NCBI RefSeq assembly: GCF_015291725.1
Contig: NZ_CP030038.1
Location: forward strand, 4,143,001 to 4,207,000
Direction of reading: 5' to 3'
DNA: 64,000 nucleotides
Origin: Bradyrhizobium sp. CCBAU 51765
GTDB lineage: Bacteria > Pseudomonadota > Alphaproteobacteria > Rhizobiales > Xanthobacteraceae
Part shown: piece by piece, positions 1-8,491 of the stretch
Layout of the letters: each line of letters starts with the position of its first letter
Position numbering within the stretch: the stretch's first letter is position 1
Made by a program: the position numbers and the translations under genes
Notes under the pieces: model-generated
What the model was told of the DNA's origin: nothing
What the model saw: only the letters and a program-made list of their open reading frames with translations
Database searches by the model: none

Positions 1-1310
1 AGCTGCGCGAGATTCCACCGAAGAACGCGGTGAAGCTGATCGAGGGCATCCAGGACCTCGGCCTGTGCTCGCGCGGCTCCGGCGCCGACAACATCCGCAA
101 CGTGACGGGAACGCCGACGGCCGGCATCGATCCGCAGGAAATCATCGACACGCGGCCCTATGCGCGCGAATGGCACTACCACATCCTCAACGACCGCTCG
201 CTCTACGGCCTGCCGCGCAAGTTCAACGTCGCCTTCGACGGCGCCGGCCGGATCGCGGTGCTGGAAGAGACCAACGACATCGCGTTCACGGCCTATGAGG
301 TGAAGGACGGTTTCGGCGTCGAGCCGGGCGTCTGGTTCCGCCTCGGCCTCGGCGGCATCACCGGCCACAAGGACTTTGCAAAATATTCCGGCATCATCGT
401 CAAGCCGGAGCAGGCGACGGCCGTCGCCGACGCCATCGTGCGCGTGTTCATCGACCATGGCGACCGCACCAACCGCAACAAGGCGCGGCTGAAATACGTG
501 CTCGACGCCATGGGCCATGACGGCTTTCTCAAGCTCGTTGAGGAGCGGCTGAAGGCACCATTCACGCGCGTGCCGGAAGAGGCGTTCGCGCCGCGGCCCG
601 CCGCGGATCGCATGGCGCATGTCGGCGTGCACAAGCAGAAGCAGGAGGGCATCAACTGGATCGGCGTCTCGCTGACCCTCGGCAAGCTCAGCTCCGACCA
701 GATGCGCGGCCTCGCCAAGGTCGCGCGGGATCTCGGTGACGGCGAGATCCGCCTCACGGTCTGGCAGAACCTCTTGATCCCGGGCGTGCGCGACGAGAAT
801 GTCGAGCTTGCGGTCGCGGCGATCAAGCAGATCGGGCTCGCCGTGGAAGCCTCGCATATCCGCGCCGGCCTGATCGCCTGCACCGGCAATGCCGGCTGCC
901 GCTTCGCCGCGGCGAACACCAAGCGCCATGCCGCCGAGATCGGCGACTGGTGCGAGCCGCGCGTCGCGATGGACAAGCCGGTCAACATCCACGTCACCGG
1001 CTGTCATCATTCCTGCGCGCAGCATTACATCAGCGACATCGGCTTGATCGGCGCGCGTGTGCCGGTCGGCGAGGAAGACACGGTCGAAGGCTATCACCTC
1101 TTCACCGGCGGCGGCTTTGGTCCCGACGCCGATGTCGGGCAGGAGGTCTATCACGACCTCAAGGCCGAGGACGCGCCGAAGACGGTCGAACGACTGCTCA
1201 AGGCCTATATCGCCCATCGCTCGTCTCCCGACGAAACCTTCCTGTCTTTTGTGCGCCGCCATGACGGCGAAACGCTGCGCAAGCTTGCCGATGCACAGGT
1301 GTCCGCATGA
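1..1310 (+). CDS. Nitrite/sulfite reductase (NirA/CysI type), C-terminal part cut by the window edge
   Basis: Siroheme and [4Fe-4S] enzyme that reduces nitrite to ammonia or sulfite to sulfide in the cytoplasm. The reading frame is open to base 3, so the GTG at 30 is internal and about 150 N-terminal residues lie outside the window. Seen: the nitrite/sulfite reductase half-domain repeats and both cluster motifs, C-x5-C in ACTGNAGCRFAA (about 870-910) and C-x3-C in TGCHHSCAQHY (about 1000-1030), which ligate the cluster and siroheme. The stop overlaps the next gene as ATGA, so the two are translationally coupled. Family knowledge: paired with such a flavoprotein it draws electrons from NADPH. 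Nitrite or sulfite as substrate cannot be settled here; the NirA-like look slightly favours nitrite assimilation. Confidence 0.88.
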   Translation, partial: LREIPPKNAVKLIEGIQDLGLCSRGSGADNIRNVTGTPTAGIDPQEIIDTRPYAREWHYHILNDRSLYGLPRKFNVAFDGAGRIAVLEETNDIAFTAYEVKDGFGVEPGVWFRLGLGGITGHKDFAKYSGIIVKPEQATAVADAIVRVFIDHGDRTNRNKARLKYVLDAMGHDGFLKLVEERLKAPFTRVPEEAFAPRPAADRMAHVGVHKQKQEGINWIGVSLTLGKLSSDQMRGLAKVARDLGDGEIRLTVWQNLLIPGVRDENVELAVAAIKQIGLAVEASHIRAGLIACTGNAGCRFAAANTKRHAAEIGDWCEPRVAMDKPVNIHVTGCHHSCAQHYISDIGLIGARVPVGEEDTVEGYHLFTGGGFGPDADVGQEVYHDLKAEDAPKTVERLLKAYIAHRSSPDETFLSFVRRHDGETLRKLADAQVSA

Positions 1311-2911
1311 ACCAGATCACCCCTCCGCCCAAGCTCGACATCATCCCACCCAGCGCGCCGTTCTCCGACGCGCAGCGCTCCTGGCTGAACGGCTTCTTCG
1401 CCGGCCTGCTTTCGCCCGACGTCGCAACTCCATTGTCGGCGGAGCAGGGCGCGGCCGTCATGCAAGCCGGTGACGGCGACGATGGCGAGGCGCCGTGGCA
1501 CGACCAGACCATGCCGATTGCCGAGCGGATGAAGCTCGCCGAGGGACGACCCCTGCGCCGCAAGATGATGGCGGCGATGGCGCAGCAGGACTGCGGCCAG
1601 TGCGGCTACAATTGCCACGATTATTCGGAGGCGATCGCGGGCCGCAGCGAAGCGCGGCTCAACCTCTGCGTTCCCGGCGGCAAGGAAACCGCGCGGATGC
1701 TGAAGTCGCTGTACGAGGAGCTCGACAAGGCCCCGGTGGCCAAAGCGGCGGACAAGCCGGACGCGGCGGCACCCGCCGTGACCGTGACGATCGCAGAGCC
1801 AGGCCGTTCGCGCGACAACCCTGTGACCGCAACCTTCCTGTCACGCCGCCTTCTCAACAAGGGCAAGTCGGAGAAGGAGACCTATCACGTCGAGTTCGAT
1901 CTCTCCGAGAGCAAGCTCGACTACGTCGTCGGCGATTCCTTCGGCGTGTTCGCGCGCAACGATGTCGGCCTCGTCGACCAGATCATCGCGCTGCTCGGCG
2001 CCTCCCACACGACGAGGGTCAATGGCAAGACGCTGCGCGAGGTGCTGATCGACGACGTCTCGCTGTCGCCGGCACCCGACACGCTGTTCGAGCTGATCTC
2101 CTTCATCACCGGCGGCGCGGCGCGCGAGAAGGCGCGGGCGCTGGCGCAGGGCGAGGATCCCGACGGCGATGCTGCCACCCTCGACGTCATGGCGGCGCTG
2201 CAGAAGTTTTCGGGCACGCGGCCGCACCCCGAAGCCTTCGTCGAGGCGCTGGAGCCGCTGCAGCCGCGGCTCTATTCGATCTCGTCCTCGCACAATGCCA
2301 CGCCCGGAAGGCTGTCGCTGACGGTGGACTCCGTGCGCTACGTCGTCGGCAAGCGCAAGCGGCTCGGCGTCGCCTCGACCTTCCTCGGCGAGCGCATCAA
2401 TGACGGCGACAAGCTCAAGGTCTACGTGCAGAAGGCGCACGGTTTCGGCCTGCCGCAGGACCCGAAGACGCCCATCATCATGATCGGCCCCGGCACCGGC
2501 ATCGCGCCGTTCCGCGCCTTCCTGCTCGACCGCAAGGCGACCGGTGTACCCGGCAAGAACTGGCTGTTCTTCGGCCATCAGCGCAGCGATTGTGACTTCT
2601 TCTACCAGGACGAGCTCAACGCCATGAAGACATCGGGCGTGCTCACGCGCCTGTCGCTCGCCTGGTCGCGCGACGGCGAGAAGAAGTTCTATGTGCAGGA
2701 CCGCATGCGCGAGGTCGGCCGCGAATTGTGGACCTGGCTTGCCGACGGCGCGCATTTCTACATCTGCGGCGATGCCAAGCGCATGGCCAAGGACGTCGAG
2801 CGCGCGCTGGTCGACATCGTCGCACAGTTCGGTGCGCGTTCGACCGACGAGGCCGTCAGTTTCGTCGCCGAGCTGAAGAAGACCGGCCGCTTCCAGGCGG
2901 ATGTGTACTGA
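1307..2911 (+). CDS. Sulfite/nitrite reductase flavoprotein subunit (FAD/NADPH, with an N-terminal Fe-S motif)
   Basis: 534-residue electron donor to the upstream siroheme enzyme. An N-terminal cysteine cluster (C96, C99, C103 in DCGQCGYNC and a fourth Cys near 121) should bind an Fe-S centre. Then comes a CysJ-like FAD domain with RLYSISSS near residue 321, and an NADPH domain with GPGTGIAPFRAF near 393 and GHQRSDCDFFYQDEL. The C-terminus ends in an aromatic residue (Tyr), as in ferredoxin-NADP reductase folds. The flavodoxin (FMN) domain of E. coli CysJ is absent; the Fe-S motif probably replaces it as electron relay (inference). It overlaps the upstream gene by 4 bp (ATGA). Confidence 0.87.
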   Translation: MNQITPPPKLDIIPPSAPFSDAQRSWLNGFFAGLLSPDVATPLSAEQGAAVMQAGDGDDGEAPWHDQTMPIAERMKLAEGRPLRRKMMAAMAQQDCGQCGYNCHDYSEAIAGRSEARLNLCVPGGKETARMLKSLYEELDKAPVAKAADKPDAAAPAVTVTIAEPGRSRDNPVTATFLSRRLLNKGKSEKETYHVEFDLSESKLDYVVGDSFGVFARNDVGLVDQIIALLGASHTTRVNGKTLREVLIDDVSLSPAPDTLFELISFITGGAAREKARALAQGEDPDGDAATLDVMAALQKFSGTRPHPEAFVEALEPLQPRLYSISSSHNATPGRLSLTVDSVRYVVGKRKRLGVASTFLGERINDGDKLKVYVQKAHGFGLPQDPKTPIIMIGPGTGIAPFRAFLLDRKATGVPGKNWLFFGHQRSDCDFFYQDELNAMKTSGVLTRLSLAWSRDGEKKFYVQDRMREVGRELWTWLADGAHFYICGDAKRMAKDVERALVDIVAQFGARSTDEAVSFVAELKKTGRFQADVY

Positions 2912-2928
2912 CCGCTGCGCTCACTGTT

Positions 2929-2957
2929 ATCCGAGCCGGTTCCGACTGGCTCGGATT
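2929..2957 (+). terminator. Stem-loop after the reductase operon
   Basis: A 9-bp perfect stem (ATCCGAGCC / GGCTCGGAT) with an 11-nt loop lies 18 bp after the stop at 2911. Only a short T stretch follows, so it is a weak intrinsic terminator candidate. Confidence 0.45.
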
Positions 2958-3112
2958 TGAACGAATAAGATTCTCGGAACCTGGGCCCCAAGAGAATTTA
3001 CGTCTGCGAGACGGCCGCCTCGGAGGAGGCGCATCGCTATTTTTGCCACCATCTTGCCTCCCGCCCTGGTTGATCCCTCATACTCCCGCAAATGGGGCGT
3101 TGGAGATCGACC

Positions 3113-3265
3113 ATGCGCGAACTATCGGCGGAAGCCAGGCTGCACTTCTACGCGCGCTCGCTCTCGCGGCAGACCCGGGCGAACGCCCATCATCTGGCGC
3201 TCTACAGCGCGTTTGCGGTCATCGCGGCGATCGTGTTCGGCACGCTCTCAGTGCATCCGTTTTAG
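3113..3265 (+). CDS. Small single-pass membrane protein, 50 residues
   Basis: Open frame from ATG 3113 to TAG 3265. It begins MRELSAEARLHFYARSLS, continues with a basic/polar stretch, and ends with a hydrophobic segment (ALYSAFAVIAAIVFGTLSV) that should cross the membrane once. A GGAGATCG purine stretch sits just upstream of the ATG. The amphipathic N-terminus and TM tail resemble short conserved Bradyrhizobium hypotheticals. Function unknown. Confidence 0.6.
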   Translation: MRELSAEARLHFYARSLSRQTRANAHHLALYSAFAVIAAIVFGTLSVHPF

Positions 3266-3336
3266 AGTTCTCGCAAGGTGGCAAAAGCGCGCTCTTCGCG
3301 CCGTGCCCATCAGCGCTCAACGATCTCAATCTTGAT

Positions 3337-3362
3337 GGTGGGCAGGCTTCGCTTTGCCCACC
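3337..3362. repeat. Dispersed intergenic palindrome
   Basis: An 8-bp perfect stem, GGTGGGCA / TGCCCACC, with a 10-nt loop, followed by CTACGC. It lies between the small membrane gene and the convergent pxpA gene. The sequence pattern resembles a short mosaic repeat common between Bradyrhizobium genes; it may also act as a terminator for both flanking genes. Confidence 0.5.
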
Positions 3363-3392
3363 CTACGCACTAATTCGCCCTACGAACAAGCC

Positions 3393-4160
3393 TCACCCGC
3401 GCTTGAACGGCGCAACCTCGATCCCTGCAGCCTTCAACGCCTGACGCACACCGCGCGCGATGTCGACGGCGCCGTGCGTGTCGCCGTGGATGCACACCGT
3501 GTCCGTGCGCATCTTGATGACCTTGCCGGTGACTGAGACGACCGCGCCGTCCTGCACCATCCGCACCACGCGGTCCGCGATGGCCTTGGCATCGTGCAAC
3601 ACCGCGCCGGGCTTCTTGCGCGAGACGAGGTTGCCGTCGTCCTCATAGGCGCGATCGGCGAACACCTCGTGCACCATCGGCAGATTGGCCGCCTCGCCGG
3701 CCTTCACCAGCTTGGAATTGGCGAGCACGACGAAGATCAGGCTGGGATCGACCGCCTTGATGCCGGCGGCAATCGCCTTCGCGGTCATGTCGTCCTCGCA
3801 GGCGACATTGGAGAGCGCACCATGCGCCTTCACATGCGTGACCTTGTGGCCGGCGGCGGTCGCGATCGCCTGCAGCGCGCCGATCTGGTAGGCGACGAGG
3901 TTCTCGATCTCGGAAGCCTTCAGGCCCGCGATCGGATGGCGGCCGAAGCCGTGCAGGTCGCGATAGCCGGGATGCGCGCCGACCGAGACGCCGCGCGCTT
4001 TCGCCAGCTCCACCGTCCGGCGCATGATGTCGGGGTCGCCGGCATGGAAGCCGCAGGCGACATTGACCGAGCTTGCGAGCTCGATCATCGCGGCGTCGTT
4101 GCCCATCTCCCACGCGCCGAAACCTTCGCCGAGATCGCAATTGAGATCGACTGTCTTCAT
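3393..4160 (-). CDS. pxpA: 5-oxoprolinase subunit PxpA (LamB/YcsF family)
   Basis: 255 residues, normal family length. PxpA with PxpB and PxpC forms the ATP-dependent prokaryotic 5-oxoprolinase, which opens 5-oxoproline to glutamate. Seen: the family N-terminus VDLNCDLGEGFGAWEMGND, NVACGFHAGDP (metal/active-site region), GAHPGYRD and HVKAHGALSN. It is the last gene of the minus-strand order pxpB-pxpC-pxpA, 32 bp after pxpC. The combination of all three subunits makes the assignment strong. Confidence 0.93.
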   Translation of the reverse strand: MKTVDLNCDLGEGFGAWEMGNDAAMIELASSVNVACGFHAGDPDIMRRTVELAKARGVSVGAHPGYRDLHGFGRHPIAGLKASEIENLVAYQIGALQAIATAAGHKVTHVKAHGALSNVACEDDMTAKAIAAGIKAVDPSLIFVVLANSKLVKAGEAANLPMVHEVFADRAYEDDGNLVSRKKPGAVLHDAKAIADRVVRMVQDGAVVSVTGKVIKMRTDTVCIHGDTHGAVDIARGVRQALKAAGIEVAPFKRG

Positions 4161-4192
4161 GGGTGCTCTCCGCCTCTGGTCTTCGTTGTGGC

Positions 4193-5230
4193 TTACGGCT
4201 CGGCCGTGACCTGCCAGGTCCCGGCATCGACCGCGCTGACCGCATAGCCCGCCACGTTAGCATCGCTGAGCGCCGCGATGTTGAGCGCGACGGTGTCGGA
4301 GGAGCGCAGCCGATCGGGCAGGCTGCGGATCAACCGTGCAAACTTGCGCGCCTCGTCCTGCGCCTCGGCCATGCTGACGGCCTTGAAGCGGAACGCGGTT
4401 CCCGCCGAGGTCTGGGCGAGGCGGCCGACATCGGCCGTAATCACGGTTGCGATCTTCGGATAGCCGCCGGAGGTGCCGCGATCCATCATCAGTGCGATCG
4501 GCGCGCCGTTGCCGGGCACCTGGATGCTGCCGTTGACGGTGCCGTCGGAGACGATGTTGTGGCCGTGCAGATGCTTGATCGCGGGGCCTTCGAGCCGGTA
4601 GCCCATGCGGTCGGAAGTTGCCGAGATCTTCCACTCGCTGTTCAGGAACAGCGCCTTGTTGGCCTCGTCGAACTCGTCGTCCTGCGGGCCCAGCAGGACC
4701 CGGATCGGACCTGTCGCAGGCTTCGGCAATTCGATGCGTCGCTCCGGCGTACCGCTCGCAGCATCGACGCTGAACTCGTCGCCGGCCTGGAGCGGGCGCG
4801 GGTAGGGGCTGCCGAGGCCCGCGCGGGCATTGACTGCGAGACTGCCGAATACCAGCTCGCCCTTGATGCCGCCCTCGATCGCGAGATAGGTGAAGGCGCC
4901 GCCGCGGGCAAAACCGAGCGTCAGGGTCTCGCCGTCCTTCAGCGTCACCGATGTGTCCATCGCGACCGGGGTCCCGGCGATGTCCGCATTGCGCGGCGCG
5001 CCTGATATCGCGATGCGGACGGCGCCGTCGCGGGCAGTGAAGGAGGCGCCGAACGGGCCGATCTCCACGGCTGCCGCGAAAGGCTCGTTGCCGACCAGCG
5101 TGTTCGCCGCCGCGAGCGACAGGCGGTCCATCGCCCCGCTGACCGTCAAGCCGTAGCGCTGTGCGCCGAAACGGCCGCCATCCTGGACCGAGCTCGCAGG
5201 GCCGATGCTGGCGACGACCAGGCGGCTCAT
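4193..5230 (-). CDS. pxpC: 5-oxoprolinase subunit PxpC (biotin-dependent carboxyltransferase family)
   Basis: 345 residues, matching the KipA/PxpC family. Seen: the family start VVASIGPASSVQDGGRFGAQRYG, then the GAMD segment and the MDRGTSGGYPKIATV motif. Older annotation calls such proteins allophanate hydrolase subunit 2 or urea amidolyase-like. The adjacent pxpA and pxpB argue for 5-oxoprolinase instead. It overlaps pxpB by 4 bp, so the pair is translationally coupled. Confidence 0.92.
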   Translation of the reverse strand: MSRLVVASIGPASSVQDGGRFGAQRYGLTVSGAMDRLSLAAANTLVGNEPFAAAVEIGPFGASFTARDGAVRIAISGAPRNADIAGTPVAMDTSVTLKDGETLTLGFARGGAFTYLAIEGGIKGELVFGSLAVNARAGLGSPYPRPLQAGDEFSVDAASGTPERRIELPKPATGPIRVLLGPQDDEFDEANKALFLNSEWKISATSDRMGYRLEGPAIKHLHGHNIVSDGTVNGSIQVPGNGAPIALMMDRGTSGGYPKIATVITADVGRLAQTSAGTAFRFKAVSMAEAQDEARKFARLIRSLPDRLRSSDTVALNIAALSDANVAGYAVSAVDAGTWQVTAEP

Positions 5231-5958
5231 GCGTCCACCTGCTCGGCGACGATCTCGCCGGCTTCCGCGGCGCGGTCCAGGTCCGCGAACGTCTTGTGGT
5301 CGATGGCGAAGAACGTCACGCGATCGCCGGGCTCAGTGAGGAAGGTCGGATTGCGGTGGAGCTGATAGGTTCGCACCGGCGTGCGGCCGAGCAGATGCCA
5401 GCCGCTCGGCGCGGCGAGGCACTGGATCCCGGCCTGGATGCCGCCGATCGAGATCGTGCCGGCCGGCGTCAGCAGCCGCGGATTCTGCCGCCGCGACATG
5501 TGCAGCGATTTGTCGAGGCCGCTGAGATAGGACCAGCCCGGCGTGAAGCCGATCATGGCGACCTTGTAGTCGCCGCCCGCATGTCGGGCGATGATGTCGT
5601 CGGGCGTGGTGTTGAGCGCCTTCGCGACATCCTCGAGGTCGATGCCATGCTCGCCGCCATAGGCGACTGGAATGCGCCAGCGGCGCGCCTTGGTGACCGG
5701 CGGCAACGGCCGGGTGGCGATCGGGAGGATCTTTTCGCCGAGCGCGTCGAAACCGATCTTTTCGGGGTCGTAGTGCACCAGCAGCGAGCGATAGGTCGGC
5801 ACGGTCTCGGTGATGCCGTCGATGGGGCTCGCTGCGAGCGCCTTGTCGAGCGCCAGCACGCGCTGGTTGGCGTCCTCGTCGATCGTGCGGCTGAACTCGA
5901 CCGTGACGGCGCTGTCGCCACTGGGCAGAAGGCGGGGCGGGGGAAGCGTCGCGGCCAT
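5227..5958 (-). CDS. pxpB: 5-oxoprolinase subunit PxpB (KipI family)
   Basis: 243 residues. It is the first gene of the three-subunit operon. Seen: LLPSGDSAVTVEFSRTIDE near the start, the YDPEKIGFDAL segment, IPVAYGGEHGIDLEDVA, and the conserved GFTPGWSYLSGLD followed by a TPAGTISIGGIQAGI stretch. KipI alone is known as a sensor-kinase inhibitor in Bacillus, but together with pxpA and pxpC it is the 5-oxoprolinase subunit. It is divergent from the RraA-like gene at 6218, with a 260-bp gap. Confidence 0.92.
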   Translation of the reverse strand: MAATLPPPRLLPSGDSAVTVEFSRTIDEDANQRVLALDKALAASPIDGITETVPTYRSLLVHYDPEKIGFDALGEKILPIATRPLPPVTKARRWRIPVAYGGEHGIDLEDVAKALNTTPDDIIARHAGGDYKVAMIGFTPGWSYLSGLDKSLHMSRRQNPRLLTPAGTISIGGIQAGIQCLAAPSGWHLLGRTPVRTYQLHRNPTFLTEPGDRVTFFAIDHKTFADLDRAAEAGEIVAEQVDA

Positions 5959-6217
5959 TGAGCTGTCGAAGAGCTGTCGAAATCGGACTTTTGGAAGTGC
6001 GCGGGCTCGACGTTGAGTTCCGCGTCACCCTGCTTCGCGTAAATGCGCCCGCAAGTCCAATAAATTAATGCAGGGGGAGCCGATAAAGCCTTGTTATCGC
6101 GTCGCATAACAGCTCGGCGGCCCTGCGTAATTGGGACCCTCTTGGCCCTTGACGCAAGGGCTGCGGCTCGCAAGATGCGCGCGTTCTTTCCCGCCTATCC
6201 GGAGCTCGTTCTCGTCC

Positions 6218-6916
6218 ATGTCGCTGTCCCCCGAAGCCCGCAAGACCCTCGCCGGCATCACCACCGCCACGATCACCACGGTCCTGCTGAAAAAGGGGCT
6301 GCGCAATGTGTGGATGCGCGGAGCCCGGCCGCTCCGCCCGGGTCTGCCGCGCCTGGTGGGTCCGGCCTTCACCCTGCGCTTCGTGCCGGCGCGTGAGGAT
6401 CTGGCGACGCCGGAATCCTGGTCGTCGCCGATCTCGACCCGCACCGCGATCGAGGCGATGCCGGAAGGATGCATCGCCGTGGTCGACGCCATGGGCATCA
6501 CCGATGCCGGCATCTTCGGCGACATCCTGTGCGCGCGCATGGTCAAGCGCGGCGTCACCGCGCTGGTCACCGATGGCGTCGTGCGCGACGTCGAGGGCGT
6601 GCTCGGCACCAATCTTCCTGTATGGTGCGACGGCTATGCCGCGCCGCCTTCCGTTGCGGGCCTCACCTTCGTCGGCTGGGGCGAGCCGATCGGCTGCGGC
6701 GGCGTTGCCGTTTTCCCGAACGACATCGTCGTCGCCGATCAGGACGGCTGCGTCCTGATCCCGCAGGCGATGCTCGATCACGTCCTCGCCGAGGGCGTCG
6801 AGCAGGAGCGGATGGAGGCCTGGATCGTCAACGAGGTGAACAACGGCGCGGTGCTGCCGGGCCTCTACCCCATGAATGCCGAAACCAAGGCGCGCTACGC
6901 CGCGAGCAAGAAGTAA
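6218..6916 (+). CDS. RraA family protein
   Basis: 232 residues from ATG 6218; the frame extends upstream but the family begins at MSLSPEARKTL. Seen: GDILCARMVKRGVTALVTDGVVRD, the RraA/aldolase-like signature with the conserved Arg and Asp, and GGVAVFPNDIVVADQDGCVLIP. Members include the RNase E inhibitor RraA but also 4-hydroxy-4-methyl-2-oxoglutarate aldolases and oxaloacetate decarboxylases. In this catabolic setting beside a cupin gene (25 bp apart), a small-molecule lyase is as likely as an RNase regulator. The annotation should stay at family level. Confidence 0.85.
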   Translation: MSLSPEARKTLAGITTATITTVLLKKGLRNVWMRGARPLRPGLPRLVGPAFTLRFVPAREDLATPESWSSPISTRTAIEAMPEGCIAVVDAMGITDAGIFGDILCARMVKRGVTALVTDGVVRDVEGVLGTNLPVWCDGYAAPPSVAGLTFVGWGEPIGCGGVAVFPNDIVVADQDGCVLIPQAMLDHVLAEGVEQERMEAWIVNEVNNGAVLPGLYPMNAETKARYAASKK

Positions 6917-6940
6917 CCGGGAAGAAGAGAGGTCATTTCG

Positions 6941-7345
6941 ATGGAGATCACTGTTGCAGGCACGCGGCCGACCCGCCACGCGCCCAAGGAACACTTCACC
7001 GGCACTGTCTTGCAGGACCCCGTGATCATGGCGCCCGCGCCGGCACGGCTGAACTGCTCGCGCGTGTCGTTCGAGCCGGGCGCGCGCACCAACTGGCATC
7101 ACCATCCGCTCGGGCAGACGCTTTACGTCATTTCCGGCGTCGGCCGCATCCAGGCCAAGGGCGGGCCGATCCGCGAGATCCGTCCCGGCGACACCGTCTG
7201 GATTCCGCCGGGCGAACTGCACTGGCACGGGGCATCGCCAACCAACGCCATGTGCCACATCGCCATGCAGGAAGCGCTCGACGGCGTCTACTCGACCTGG
7301 CTCGAGCCGGTCACCGACGCGGAGTACGGAGCCGCGATCGGCTAA
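6941..7345 (+). CDS. Cupin-domain protein
   Basis: 134 residues forming a single cupin barrel. Metal ligands are seen in RTNWHHHPLGQTLYVISG (first cupin motif, His-rich) and PGDTVWIPPGELHWHGA (second motif, His). The pattern resembles small quercetinase-like or mandelonitrile-lyase-like cupins. A ribosome site (AGAAGAGAGG) precedes ATG 6941. It probably forms an operon with the RraA-like gene. Substrate unknown. Confidence 0.85.
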   Translation: MEITVAGTRPTRHAPKEHFTGTVLQDPVIMAPAPARLNCSRVSFEPGARTNWHHHPLGQTLYVISGVGRIQAKGGPIREIRPGDTVWIPPGELHWHGASPTNAMCHIAMQEALDGVYSTWLEPVTDAEYGAAIG

Positions 7346-7396
7346 ATCTCTCGAGTCCCGGACCGGAATGACTCGGTATTGGAGCGTGCAAAAAAC

Positions 7397-8266
7397 TCAG
7401 TTCACGCGGGTCCAGGTCTGGCCGCCGCAGAACATGCCGCCGAACGCGCAGCCCTGCACGCGCAGCCGGTCGGTGCCTTTCATCGCGATGGTGGAATCAT
7501 AGGTCGAGCCGGAGTTTGGATCGAGGATGCGGCCGGACCATTTCTGGTCCTTGCCGGGCTTCATGTTGATCAGGACCTGCTCGCCGTTCTGGTTCGATCT
7601 GCTGTCGACCGAATAGCCGCAGAGATTGCTGCCGCATTGCTCGATGCGGACCTTGCCTTCCTTCTCTTCGGTCAGCCAGACGCCGAGCGGTGAATTGAGA
7701 TCGCGCGTGGGCGCCGCTGCAGGAGCAGGCGGCGCGACGGCAGCCGCCTGGACGGGGGCGGTTGGCGGGGTCGGAGCGGGCGGCGCCGCAGCCACGGCCG
7801 GGGCCGGCGGCGGTGGCACGGCCGGAACTGCCTGCTGCGTGGCTGGTGCAGGCGCCGGAGGCGGCGCGGGCGGCGGCAGCACGGCAGTCTCGGCCGGCGC
7901 ATTGCTGGCGGTTGCCGCCGGAGGCGGAGCAGGCGGTGCTGCTGCGGCGGGTGCAGCGGGCACAGGTGCCTGCGCAGCCGCGGGCGGTGGGGCGACGGGA
8001 GCGGGGGCGGGAGCTGGCGCGGCCGGCGTTTGGGGCTCGACCGTGGCCTGCTGCGGCGCCTGCTGGCCCGGGGCCGTCTCGTTCTTCTTGGCCTTCTTGG
8101 CCTTCTTGGCCTTGCTCTGGCCGGTGTTGTCGTAGACGCCGGGGATCTGCACCGTGCCGCGGTCCGGATCGATGCGGATGGTGCGCCCGCCATATTCGAA
8201 CGTGTACTGCGCCTGCGCTGCGGTGCTCGCCAAAAGGAATGCGGCCGTGGCCAACAGCTTCCTCAT
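7397..8266 (-). CDS. Secreted DUF2147 protein with long Pro/Ala linker
   Basis: 289 residues from ATG 8266, chosen because GGAGACGGAA precedes it and MRKLLATAAFLLASTAAQAQ is a clean Sec signal peptide. The mature N-terminus has a YTFEYGGRTIRIDPDRG segment and a lysine run (AKKAKKAKK). A roughly 140-residue Pro/Ala-rich linker follows. The C-terminal DUF2147 domain starts near PLGVWLTEEKEGKVRIEQC and ends GGMFCGGQTWTRV, with paired cysteines that may form disulfides. Likely periplasmic or wall-associated. Function unknown. A perfect CRP/FNR-like palindrome lies 61 bp upstream. Confidence 0.82.
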   Translation of the reverse strand: MRKLLATAAFLLASTAAQAQYTFEYGGRTIRIDPDRGTVQIPGVYDNTGQSKAKKAKKAKKNETAPGQQAPQQATVEPQTPAAPAPAPAPVAPPPAAAQAPVPAAPAAAAPPAPPPAATASNAPAETAVLPPPAPPPAPAPATQQAVPAVPPPPAPAVAAAPPAPTPPTAPVQAAAVAPPAPAAAPTRDLNSPLGVWLTEEKEGKVRIEQCGSNLCGYSVDSRSNQNGEQVLINMKPGKDQKWSGRILDPNSGSTYDSTIAMKGTDRLRVQGCAFGGMFCGGQTWTRVN

Positions 8267-8326
8267 TTCCGTCTCCTGAACAGGTGGTCCCCGGACCAAC
8301 GCTTACGCGCCGGTTCGCTCGCAAAA

Positions 8327-8342
8327 AGTGATCTAGATCACT
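8327..8342. promoter_or_regulatory. Perfect 16-bp CRP/FNR-family palindrome
   Basis: AGTGATCTAGATCACT is fully self-complementary. It fits GTGA-N6-TCAC, the core recognised by CRP-type regulators, and shares TGAT-N4-ATCA with FNR/FixK boxes. It lies 61 bp upstream of the minus-strand DUF2147 start and 150 bp before the plus-strand hydrolase start, so it could serve either gene. Confidence 0.5.
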
Positions 8343-8491
8343 GTCGTTGGTGTAAGTCGTTCGCCGATAGTACCGGGTTCAATGACAGCAAAGTCAGCCT
8401 AGGGTTGGACACCCGCGGCGTCACCCCTAGACGGGGCGGGGAATGGACAGGTATAACCGCTATGGTTGAGAATATGTAGAAGCACACGTTG

